A stretch of DNA of 64,000 bases from Kitasatospora mediocidica KCTC 9733. Lineage in GTDB: Bacteria; Actinomycetota; Actinomycetes; Streptomycetales; Streptomycetaceae. Both the position numbers and the translations under genes were made by a program. The notes beneath the pieces were generated by a model, which worked only from the letters and a program-made list of their open reading frames with translations, was not told the origin of the DNA and did not search any database. The stretch covers positions 434,001 to 498,000 of the forward strand of contig NZ_JQLN01000007.1 of NCBI RefSeq assembly GCF_000744225.1, written 5' to 3'. Shown here one piece after another: positions 52,511 to 60,159 of this stretch (its first letter is position 1; each line of letters begins with the position of its first letter).

Positions 52511-54186
52511 CTGCCAAGGTCCGGCTTGTCGACTATCTGGCACGGGAGTTGGCCAGATCCGGTGTCCGGCACGTGTTCGGCGTCGGCGGTGCGAACATCG
52601 AGGACCTGTACGACGCCCTGCATGCCACCGACGTGATCCGCACAGTGGTGGCCAAGCACGAGTTCTCCGCCGCCACCATGGCCGACGGGCAGGCCCGGAC
52701 CACCGGGCGGCTGGGCGTCGTCGCGGTCACCTCGGGGGCCGGGGCGGTGAACCTGCTGCCGGGGCTGGCCGAGGCGTACGCCTCGCGGGTGCCGCTGCTG
52801 GCCTTCGTCGGGCAGCCGCCCACCGCGCTGGAGGGCCGCGGGGCGTTCCAGGACACCAGCGGCCTGGGCGGCTCCTTCGACGCGCGGGAACTGTTCGCGC
52901 CGGTGAGCCGGTTCTGCGTCCGGGTCGAGGACCCGGACGCGATACCCGAGTTGCTGGCCCAGGCGGTCGCGGCGGCCCAGGGCGAGCTGCGGGGGCCGGC
53001 GGTACTGCTGCTGCCCAAGGACGTCCAGCAGGCGCTGGTCGACCTCCGGGAGCCGGCGCCGACGTCGGCTGTCCCCGTTCCGCACGCCGAACCCCGGCTC
53101 CGGGAAAGGGCGGTGGACGTGCTGCGCGGCGCGCGGCGGGTCCTGGTCGTCGCCGGGGAGGGCGTCGCCTCGGCCGACGCGCGGGCGGAGCTCGCCGAAC
53201 TGGCGGAGCGGCTCGGCGCCTGGGTGGCGGTCACCCCGGATGCCAAGGACGTGTTCGACAACCACCATGCCCGGTTCGCGGGAGTGGCCGGGGTGATGGG
53301 GCACCAGAACGTCCAGCACTGCCTGGAACGGGCCGACGCCTGCCTGCTGGTGGGCACCCGGCTGCCGCTGATGGCCCGCGCGGGCCTGGACCCGGCGCTG
53401 GCCGGCACCCCGGTGGTCTGCCTGGACCCCGAGCCGCCGTTCGTCCCCGGGCTCTGGCTGCCCGGGGAGCTGCGCGAGGCCCTGCGGACGCTGACCGCCG
53501 GGCTGGAGCCCGGGTCGCGTCCCACCCCCGACCACGCCGGACCCACCCCGCTGCCGACCCCCCGCAGCGGAACGGGGAGCATCTCCTACCCGGCGGCGGT
53601 GGCCGCGGTCGAAGCCGCGCTGCCGCCGGACGCCCACGTCTTCGTGGACGCGGGCAACGCCGGGGCCAGCGCGATCCACCTGCTGCCCGCACCGCGCGGC
53701 GGACGCTTCGTGGTGGCCGTCGGCATGGGCGGCATGGGCTACACCTTCGGTGCCGGGATCGGCGCGGCGCTCGCCACCGGGCGGCGCAGCTACGTGATCG
53801 CCGGCGACGGGGCGTTCTTCATGCACGGCATGGAGGTGCACACGGCGGTCGAACAGGACGCGCCCGTCACCTTCGTGATCTTCAACAACAACGCCCACGC
53901 CATGTGTGCCACCCGTGAGCAGGTCTTCCTGGGCGCCCCGCACCCCAGCAACCTGTTCCGCCCGGCCGACCTCGGCGCGGGTGTGGCGGCGATGTTCCCC
54001 GGCCTGGACGTGACCCGGGCCGAGGACGGTGCGCAGCTGCGCGCGGCGCTGTCGCGCACCAACGCGGGCGGCGGGCCCGCCTTCGTCACGATCGATTTCG
54101 ACCCCGCCGAGATACCGCCCTTCCTTCCCTTCCTGCCCCGAACTGAGGAGAGCGCCCATGAGCGCGCAGCAGTCCACGTCGGTTGA
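52507..54186 (+). CDS. Thiamine-diphosphate enzyme, acetolactate-synthase-like
   Basis: A 559-residue ThDP enzyme with the order Pyr - central - PP domain of the acetolactate synthase family. The cofactor Glu sits in AKHEFSAATMADG (about residue 57), and the diphosphate motif is GDGAFFMHGMEVHTAVEQ followed by FNNNAH (GDG...NN). Such enzymes decarboxylate 2-oxo acids and join the activated aldehyde to a second molecule, or only decarboxylate. The operon with a KAS III-like enzyme suggests acyloin or ketone chemistry rather than branched amino acid synthesis. ATG 52507 overlaps the regulator's stop; the 3' end overlaps the SRPBCC gene by 29 bases. Confidence 0.9.
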   Translation: MTAKVRLVDYLARELARSGVRHVFGVGGANIEDLYDALHATDVIRTVVAKHEFSAATMADGQARTTGRLGVVAVTSGAGAVNLLPGLAEAYASRVPLLAFVGQPPTALEGRGAFQDTSGLGGSFDARELFAPVSRFCVRVEDPDAIPELLAQAVAAAQGELRGPAVLLLPKDVQQALVDLREPAPTSAVPVPHAEPRLRERAVDVLRGARRVLVVAGEGVASADARAELAELAERLGAWVAVTPDAKDVFDNHHARFAGVAGVMGHQNVQHCLERADACLLVGTRLPLMARAGLDPALAGTPVVCLDPEPPFVPGLWLPGELREALRTLTAGLEPGSRPTPDHAGPTPLPTPRSGTGSISYPAAVAAVEAALPPDAHVFVDAGNAGASAIHLLPAPRGGRFVVAVGMGGMGYTFGAGIGAALATGRRSYVIAGDGAFFMHGMEVHTAVEQDAPVTFVIFNNNAHAMCATREQVFLGAPHPSNLFRPADLGAGVAAMFPGLDVTRAEDGAQLRAALSRTNAGGGPAFVTIDFDPAEIPPFLPFLPRTEESAHERAAVHVG

Positions 54187-54829
54187 GATTCCCGGCCTGA
54201 CCCGGGTGGAGAACACCGGGCTCGAGCAGCTGATGGCCCGCTGCGCCGAGCTGACCCGGCCCGCCTATCCGCACCAGGAGGTCTACGGTCGCTACTGCAC
54301 CATCCAGGAGTACGTGGACTGCCCGCCGGAGCAGGCCTACGCCTACCTCCGGCAGGGCCAGCACCTGGAGGAGTGGACGTTCAGCCTGCGCGACTTCCTC
54401 CCCACCGACACCGCCGGGCTCTGGGTCGGCGACGACCGGCTGGAGGAGGGCACCCGGATCTTCTGTCGGGTGGAGAGCAACGACGCGGCCATGACGGTGG
54501 ACTTCCACTGCTCCTGGGACCAGGGCGACGAGCTGTGGATGGTCTACCTGATGCGCGTGGTCCCGGCCCAGCTGGTGCTCGGCAAGCCGGGCTCGGTGAT
54601 CACCTGGACCAACTGCCGCCACCCGTACTACGACGCCAACCCGCACCCCGAGCTGACGCCGCGCCCCGACCGGCCCTGGGTGGGCGACTACTGGGACCTC
54701 TTCTACGCCGGCCACACCGTGGAGATGGCGAACCTCAAGGCGATCCTGGAGCACCACGCGGCGCAGCGGGCGGCGGAGGCGGAGGCGAAGGCTGCGGCGG
54801 AGGCGAAGGCTGCGGCGGTGACGCGGTGA
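54158..54829 (+). CDS. SRPBCC (START-like) family protein
   Basis: A 223-residue protein that resembles the SRPBCC fold, which binds hydrophobic ligands in a deep pocket (polyketide cyclases and lipid transfer proteins). Visible traits: TIQEYVDCPPEQAYAYLRQGQHLEEWTF, the usual opening of the fold, and WTNCRHPYYDANPH. The last 25 residues are Ala/Glu/Lys repeats coded by 18-base units. ATG 54158 has gaggag 7 bases upstream, inside the ThDP gene. Its role may be to hold or cyclise the product of the neighbours. Confidence 0.8.
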   Translation: MSAQQSTSVEIPGLTRVENTGLEQLMARCAELTRPAYPHQEVYGRYCTIQEYVDCPPEQAYAYLRQGQHLEEWTFSLRDFLPTDTAGLWVGDDRLEEGTRIFCRVESNDAAMTVDFHCSWDQGDELWMVYLMRVVPAQLVLGKPGSVITWTNCRHPYYDANPHPELTPRPDRPWVGDYWDLFYAGHTVEMANLKAILEHHAAQRAAEAEAKAAAEAKAAAVTR

Positions 54830-55845
54830 CGGGGACCACGGTCAGCCTGGTCGACGTCGCCGGCTACCTGCCCGGCGAGCCGGTCCCGGCCTCGTTCTAC
54901 ACCGAGTACCCCGGCGCGGAGGACCGGCTGCGCGACAACCCGATGTTCAAGGTGCCCCCGCTGCGCCACCACGTCGCCCCGGGCGAGACCAACACGGACC
55001 TCGTCGAGCGCGCGGTCGCGCCGCTGATCGAGCGGCACGGGCGGGACGAGATCCGGGCCGTGGACGTCCTGCTGGTGCACAGCCAGCTGCCGGACACGCC
55101 GTTCGTGGGCGCCGGGACGGAGGTGGCGCGCCGGCTGGGCCTGCGGCCGCGCTGGCTGGTCGACGTGGCCAACGCCGGCTGTGCCTCCTTCGTCCACATG
55201 CTCGAACTGGCCCGGCAGATCCTCACCACCACCGACGCCAGGAGCGCGCTGATCTGCAACGCGCAGAGCTCGGCGGGGCAGCTGTTCACCCAGTCCGAGG
55301 TGCGCCGGCTCGCGCAGGCGGCGATCCCCGGGGACGGCTGCGGGGTCGGATACCTGACCACGTCGGCGTCCTCCCCGGTGCTGGATGTGCTGACCCGTCA
55401 TATCGTCGACTACGGCGGCGACATGACCGCCGTGCTCGACGACGGCCGCCGGTACTGGGAGCCCGGCGAGTCCCAGTTGCGGATCGGCTTCACCGAGTCC
55501 GGTGTGGCCAAGGTCCTGGAGCGTGGCAACCGCCTGGTGCCGGAGGTCGTCACGGACCTGTGCCGACGGCTCGACGTGCCCGCCGACGCGATCGACCTGC
55601 TCGTCACCAACCAGCCCAACCGCACCTTCCTGCACAACTGGCGCCAGGCACTGGGACTCCCGCCGGAGCGGCACGCCGACACCTTCGACAGCTGCGGCAA
55701 CCTGTTCGGCGCGGCCATCCCGATCACCCTGGACCGCGCGCTGCGCTCGGGGCGGGTCAAGGAGGGCGACCTGGTGGTGCTGGGCGGCTTCGCCCACGCC
55801 GGCGACTACGCGGGCGCCGCCGCGATCCGCTGGGGCGCCGGGTAG
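54826..55845 (+). CDS. KAS III-like condensing enzyme with Cys-Asn-Asn site
   Basis: A 339-residue enzyme of the thiolase superfamily, closest in layout to 3-oxoacyl-ACP synthase III. Catalytic Cys is in VANAGCASFVHML (about 123). The KAS III motif HQAN reads NQPN (TNQPNRTFLHNW), so the catalytic His is Asn. The Asn block is intact (SCGNLFGAAIP). A normal C-H-N site decarboxylates malonyl units; loss of the His suggests acyl transfer or condensation without decarboxylation. GTG 54826 overlaps the SRPBCC stop by 4 bases. Confidence 0.88.
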   Translation: MTGTTVSLVDVAGYLPGEPVPASFYTEYPGAEDRLRDNPMFKVPPLRHHVAPGETNTDLVERAVAPLIERHGRDEIRAVDVLLVHSQLPDTPFVGAGTEVARRLGLRPRWLVDVANAGCASFVHMLELARQILTTTDARSALICNAQSSAGQLFTQSEVRRLAQAAIPGDGCGVGYLTTSASSPVLDVLTRHIVDYGGDMTAVLDDGRRYWEPGESQLRIGFTESGVAKVLERGNRLVPEVVTDLCRRLDVPADAIDLLVTNQPNRTFLHNWRQALGLPPERHADTFDSCGNLFGAAIPITLDRALRSGRVKEGDLVVLGGFAHAGDYAGAAAIRWGAG

Positions 55846-55853
55846 CCGCCCGG

Positions 55854-56075
55854 TCAGTCCAGGTAGCCCATCGCGATCCGGCAGTTGGCCCCCGGCACCC
55901 GGCGCTCCTCCTCGGATGGAGCCGAGGCGCCGGGGGCTGCGAAGGCGGGGGCGGCGAAGGCGGGGGCGGCCGGGCGCGGGTGGGCGAACACGCGCGGCCG
56001 GGGCGCCGGGGCCGCGGCGGGAGGGCTCGTGGGCGAGCCGTTGGTCCGGACGACCGGGTGGGTGTCGATGCTCAT
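55854..56075 (-). CDS. 73-residue Ala/Pro-rich peptide, convergent with the KAS gene
   Basis: MSIDTHPVVRTNG opens a peptide with a low-complexity centre of Ala and Pro (APAFAAPAFAAP, from 15-base DNA repeats at about 55938-55970) and a distinct C-terminus VPGANCRIAMGYLD with the only Cys. There is no signal peptide or membrane helix. ATG 56075 has a purine-rich site (AGAGAG) about 9-14 bases upstream; the frame is open to 56117. It ends only 8 bases from the KAS stop, with no hairpin between them. It could be a small regulatory or precursor peptide; no RiPP enzyme is seen, so a function is not assigned. Confidence 0.6.
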   Translation of the reverse strand: MSIDTHPVVRTNGSPTSPPAAAPAPRPRVFAHPRPAAPAFAAPAFAAPGASAPSEEERRVPGANCRIAMGYLD

Positions 56076-56248
56076 CGTCGTTCGCTCTCTTTCAGGAGCC
56101 AGGAGTGCCGTCAGCACCAGTGGAGCCCCGATTCGCCCCGGCCGCTCCCTGCCTTGACGCGTGGGTTACGCCGTCGGGGCCCATCCTGACGCGGGCTTGA
56201 CACCGCCCCGCGTCGCTGGTCAGAGGGTCCGGCGTCAGCGATCCGGCG

Positions 56249-56782
56249 TCAGCGGCTCGGGGCCGGTTCGGTCGGCAGGTGCAGGAGGCGACGGCGCCGG
56301 AACGCGGTCAACTCGCGGTGCAGGGGCGGCTTCGGGACGGCGAGGACCGGGCAGTCGGCATGCTTGACGCAGTACGCCGACACCGAGCGGCGCAGCCCCC
56401 GGGCCAGCATGCTCCCGCTGCCCGACCCGACCACCAGCAGGTCGCCGTCCCGGTCCGCGGTCTGCACCAGGGCCGGACCGCTGTCGCCGCGGATCAGCAC
56501 GGTGGAGAGCCGCACACCGGTGGGCGCGCCGCCGAAGGCGTCGTCCAGCGCCACGTTCAGTCGGGCCGCGGCGGCCTCGCGCCAGACCGCCATCAGCGGC
56601 GGGCAGGGCGCGCGGCGGTGGCCGTACTCGCCGCCGACCGGGAGCCAGGCGAGGACGGCCAGCACCTCGGCGTCGGTCCGGCGGGCCTCGGCGACGGCCC
56701 GGTGCAGGGCGGCGAGGCTGCCGAGCGATCCGCTGACCCCGACCACCACACGGCACTGTCCAGCGCGTCTGCCCGAGTCCAT
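56249..56782 (-). CDS. Universal stress protein
   Basis: A 177-residue single-domain UspA-like protein. The opening VVVGVSGSLGSLAALHRAV and the ATP-site pattern VVGSGSGSMLARGLRRSVSAYCVKHADCPVLAVP (G-2x-G-9x-G-S type) are present. It likely binds ATP. It ends in a basic tail. GGAGGAGG lies before ATG 56782. No clear link to neighbours. Confidence 0.9.
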   Translation of the reverse strand: MDSGRRAGQCRVVVGVSGSLGSLAALHRAVAEARRTDAEVLAVLAWLPVGGEYGHRRAPCPPLMAVWREAAAARLNVALDDAFGGAPTGVRLSTVLIRGDSGPALVQTADRDGDLLVVGSGSGSMLARGLRRSVSAYCVKHADCPVLAVPKPPLHRELTAFRRRRLLHLPTEPAPSR

Positions 56783-57105
56783 GACGGCCCCTCCTCCTGC
56801 TTCCGGTGCTCCTGCGCGCGGTGCGACTGCCCCCAGCAGAAGCCCTGGCGGACGGCCCGCACGCGTTCTTGACGCCCTCCTGACGAGCGGCGCGGTGATC
56901 CGAACGCACCCCTGACGACGACGAGGGGCGGCGCGGGACGGCGCGGGTGGCGGCCGGCGGCGTCAAGGCCGTGTCAGCGCGAGCGCCCGGACAGTCAACG
57001 AGGCGTCAGGAATGCGGGCCCCCCGGTGTGGCCGGGCCTAGCGTCGGAGACGTTCCCCTCGGACCCGGAACAACCCCGCAGTGCGTACGAAGGAGCGACC
57101 CGCTG
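56783..57105. other. Intergenic region before the PLP decarboxylase
   Basis: 323 bases without a gene. It is rich in short TGACG/CGTCA motifs (near 56880, 56913, 56961, 57004). TAGCGT at 57039-57044 could be a -10 box for the decarboxylase, but no -35 fits. Nothing else recognised. Confidence 0.4.
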
Positions 57106-58518
57106 ATGACCCTCACCCACCCGCTCCCCGCCGTTCAGCAGCCGGTCGCCCCCGCCTCCCCCGGCAGCCCCTGGCCCGCGTCGGCCCGGCTCGCCCGGCA
57201 CGGCGAGTTGGAGATCGGCGGCGTGGGCCTGGCCGAGGCCGCCGACCGCTTCGGCACGCCGCTGTACGTCCTGGACGAGGCGGAGGTCCGCGCCCGCTGC
57301 CGCGCCTACCGCGCGGCCCTGCCGCACGCGGAGGTGTTCTACGCCGCCAAGGCGTTCCTCTCCAGCGCGCTGGCCGGCTGGGTCGCCGAGGAGGGCCTCG
57401 GGCTCGACGTCTGCTCCGAGGGCGAGTTGCGGCTGGCGACGGCCGCGGGCTTCCCGCCCGAGCGGATCCTGCTGCACGGCAACGCCAAGAGTCCCGAGGA
57501 GCTGCGGCTGGCCCGGCGGCTGCGGGTGGGCCGGATCGTCCTCGACAATCTGGCCGAGATCCCCCGGCTGGCCTCGCTCAGCACGCCGGACGCCCCGCAG
57601 CGCGTGCTGGTGCGGGTCGTCCCAGGGGTGTCCGCCGGTCACCACGAGGCCGTCCGCACCGGCGTCGTCGGCCAGAAGTTCGGCTTCGCGCTGGAGGGCG
57701 GCCCGAGCGGCCGGGGAGAGCCGGCCGGCGCAGGGTGGCAGGACGGCGCGGGGGCGCCCGGCGGCGAGGCCGCCGAGGCGGTCCGCCGGGTGCTCGAACA
57801 GCCCGGCCTGGTGCTGGCAGGCCTGCACTGCCACCTCGGCTCGCAGATCGCCTCCGTCGACCCGTACCTCACCGCGGTCGACCGGTTGGTCGAGCTGCTC
57901 GCGGCGATCCGCGACCGGCACGGCGTCCAGCTGCCCGAAGTCGACCTCGGCGGCGGCCACGGCGTCCCGTACACCCCCGGCGAACCCGGGCTCGACCTGG
58001 CCGAGTTCGCCGCCCGCGTGCCGGCCCGGCTGGCCGAGCAGTGCGCGCGGCGCGGCCTGGACACGCCCCGCCTGCTGGTCGAGCCGGGCCGCGCGGTCAC
58101 CGCCCCCGCGGGCGTGGCGGTCTACCGGGTGCTCACCGTCAAGCACACCGTGGGCGGGCACTTCTTCGCCGCCGTCGACGGCGGCATGAGCGACAACCCG
58201 CGCCCGGCGCTGTACGACGCGCGCTACTCGGTCCGCCTGATCGGCCGCGCCTCCACCGCGCCGACCCGGCCGGTCGACGTGGTCGGCCGGCACTGCGAGG
58301 CCGGGGACACCCTGGTCCGGGGCGCCGAGCTGCCGGTCGACCTGCGGGCGGGTGACCTGCTCGCGGTCCCCACCGCCGGTGCCTACCAGCTCTCGATGGC
58401 CTCCTGCTACAACCTGGTCGGCCGGCCGGCTCTGGTCGCCGTGCGGGACGGCCGGGCCCGCCTGCTGATCCGCCGCGAGACCGTCGAGGACTTCCGGCTG
58501 CGCGAGATCGACGGCTGA
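57106..58518 (+). CDS. lysA: PLP-dependent diaminopimelate-decarboxylase-type enzyme
   Basis: A 470-residue fold-III PLP enzyme. PLP Lys is near residue 82 in YAAKAFLS. HCHLGSQI, the Gly-rich phosphate site DLGGGHG and catalytic Cys near 397 in HCEAGD follow; GAYQLSMASCYN is the DapDC form of the last block. It should decarboxylate meso-diaminopimelate to lysine, though amino acid specificity can differ in secondary copies. An insert of about 25 Gly/Ala-rich residues (near 203-228) is unusual. aggag is 10 bases before ATG 57106. A short Pro-rich N-terminal tail precedes the fold. Confidence 0.88.
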   Translation: MTLTHPLPAVQQPVAPASPGSPWPASARLARHGELEIGGVGLAEAADRFGTPLYVLDEAEVRARCRAYRAALPHAEVFYAAKAFLSSALAGWVAEEGLGLDVCSEGELRLATAAGFPPERILLHGNAKSPEELRLARRLRVGRIVLDNLAEIPRLASLSTPDAPQRVLVRVVPGVSAGHHEAVRTGVVGQKFGFALEGGPSGRGEPAGAGWQDGAGAPGGEAAEAVRRVLEQPGLVLAGLHCHLGSQIASVDPYLTAVDRLVELLAAIRDRHGVQLPEVDLGGGHGVPYTPGEPGLDLAEFAARVPARLAEQCARRGLDTPRLLVEPGRAVTAPAGVAVYRVLTVKHTVGGHFFAAVDGGMSDNPRPALYDARYSVRLIGRASTAPTRPVDVVGRHCEAGDTLVRGAELPVDLRAGDLLAVPTAGAYQLSMASCYNLVGRPALVAVRDGRARLLIRRETVEDFRLREIDG

Positions 58519-58546
58519 GATCGACCGGCCCCCCGACACGGCCGTC

Positions 58547-59410
58547 TCACCCGCCGTGCAGGACCTCCGCGTGCTCGGCGGCGAACTCGGCGAAGGAGCG
58601 CGCGGGCCGGCCGGTCAGCTTCTCGACGTCCGGGCTGACGGCGGCGGCGTGGCCGGAGGCGTAGAGCCCGTACAGCTCGACCATGCCCGCCGCCCGCCAG
58701 CCGTCCCAGCCCGCGCCGAGCATCCCCGCGAGGGCCGCCTCCGGCTCCACCGCGACGTACTCCACCGTGCGCCCTACGACGGCGCCGAGCTGCTCGGCGA
58801 GCTCCGCGTGGGAGAGCGCCGCCGGACCGGTCAGGGTGTAGACGGCGCCCTGGTGGCCGTCCGTGCCGAGCACGGTGACGGCGGCGGCCGCGACGTCCCG
58901 GGCGTCGACGTAGGACACCGAGCCCTGGCCGCCCGGGACCGCCAGCCGACCGGCCCGCGCCGACTCCGCCATGCCCAGGAAGTTCTGGAAGAAGCCGTTC
59001 GGCGCCAGCACCGTCCACGGCAGCCCACTCGCCACCAGGTGCTCGAACGCGGCCACGTGCGCGGCCAGGAACCGTACGCCGTCCGGCCGTTGCTCGACCC
59101 CGGCGGCGGCGTGCAGCACCACGTGCGGACGCCGTCCGGTGCGGACCGCGGCGTCGATCACGTTCCGCTCGTGCGTCTCCATCTCCGGGTGGACCGCCAC
59201 CAGGACGTAGACGGCGTCGGCGTCGGCCAGCGCGGCGTCCAGCGAGAGCGGGTCCGCGAAGTCGGCGGCGACCGGCTGCACCCCCTCGTCCCACTCGGCC
59301 GGGACCGACCCGACGTTGCGAACCAGCGCCCGGACGGCTTCGCCGCGCTCGCGCAGCCCGACGACGACCTTGGAGCCGACGGTGCCGGTCGCTCCGGTGA
59401 CCACGATCAC
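58547..59410 (-). CDS. NmrA-like NAD(P)-binding protein
   Basis: A 287-residue Rossmann-fold protein of the atypical SDR/NmrA group. The N-terminal motif VTGATGTVGSKVV (GxxGxxG) binds NAD(P). There is no YxxxK pair in the usual place; LAPNGFFQNFLG and SYVDARDVAAAAV are typical for NmrA-like proteins, which act as redox sensors or reductases. GTG 59410 has ggggag upstream and begins directly at the fold; a longer frame from 59458 has no such site. Confidence 0.88.
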   Translation of the reverse strand: MIVVTGATGTVGSKVVVGLRERGEAVRALVRNVGSVPAEWDEGVQPVAADFADPLSLDAALADADAVYVLVAVHPEMETHERNVIDAAVRTGRRPHVVLHAAAGVEQRPDGVRFLAAHVAAFEHLVASGLPWTVLAPNGFFQNFLGMAESARAGRLAVPGGQGSVSYVDARDVAAAAVTVLGTDGHQGAVYTLTGPAALSHAELAEQLGAVVGRTVEYVAVEPEAALAGMLGAGWDGWRAAGMVELYGLYASGHAAAVSPDVEKLTGRPARSFAEFAAEHAEVLHGG

Positions 59411-59619
59411 GAGTATCTCCCCTGTTGTCCTGCCCCGACGGAACTGATGGCCCGTCAACTCGACGATGTCATCCGGGGCGGCAGTGGATCAAGAGGGGAC
59501 GGGCGGGCAATCCCGCCGCTGCGGCGTCAACGGGAATCCCCCGCTGTGTTGTCAGGGAGTTGGACTAGGCTGACAGTCAGTCACAGGTGGCAGGCAAGGT
59601 GGATCGAAAGGGGACCGTC

Positions 59620-60021
59620 ATGGAGGCGGAGATCGTCGCACTGGCCACGTCGGGGGCGACCACGGTGGTCGGGCTGATGGCGACCGAGCTGTGGACCGAG
59701 GCACGCGGCCGGTTCGCCGCGTTGTTCGGGCGCCGCAGCGAGAGCGTCTGCGAGGACCTGGACCTGGCCCGGGAGGAGCTGCTGGCCGCCGAGGACCGGG
59801 CGGGCGCGACCACGGCCGCCGAGGCCGAGTGGGGCAACCGGCTGCGCCGGGCCCTGAGCGCCGACCCGGCGGCGGCGGCCCAGCTCCGCTCGCTGCTGGA
59901 CGAGCTCGCTCCGCACACGGCGCCGCAGGCATCCATGTCGGTGCACAACAACATCAGCGACGGCACGTTCCACGGCATGGTGATCATGACCGGCACCAGC
60001 ACCGTGAACAACGGACAGTGA
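59620..60021 (+). CDS. Small protein with C-terminal HNN/NNG motif
   Basis: A 133-residue protein. The N-terminal half (MEAEIVALATSGATTVVGLMA then charged helix residues) looks helical with a hydrophobic first helix. The last 25 residues (SVHNNISDGTFHG...TVNNG) resemble a short beta repeat seen at the ends of some Streptomyces proteins of unknown function. ATG 59620 has gggg about 5-9 bases upstream. It stands alone between the NmrA-like gene and the glycosyltransferase. CTGACAGTCAG (59570-59580) is a small palindrome upstream. Confidence 0.7.
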   Translation: MEAEIVALATSGATTVVGLMATELWTEARGRFAALFGRRSESVCEDLDLAREELLAAEDRAGATTAAEAEWGNRLRRALSADPAAAAQLRSLLDELAPHTAPQASMSVHNNISDGTFHGMVIMTGTSTVNNGQ

Positions 60022-60159
60022 GCCGGGCGCGGCGCGGGTGAGCCGGGTGCGGGGTCGGGCAGGGGCGGGGTCCGTGCGAAACTGGGGTCCGGTACCCCCT
60101 GACTCCACCCCGCACCAGCTTGCTCAAGCTCGCTCCAGCTCGAAAGGCTCGCGCCGCCG

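Noticed and set aside
55854..56075. A confident RiPP precursor call
   Set aside because: No radical SAM, cyclodehydratase, lanthipeptide or lasso enzyme is near; kept only as an unknown small peptide.
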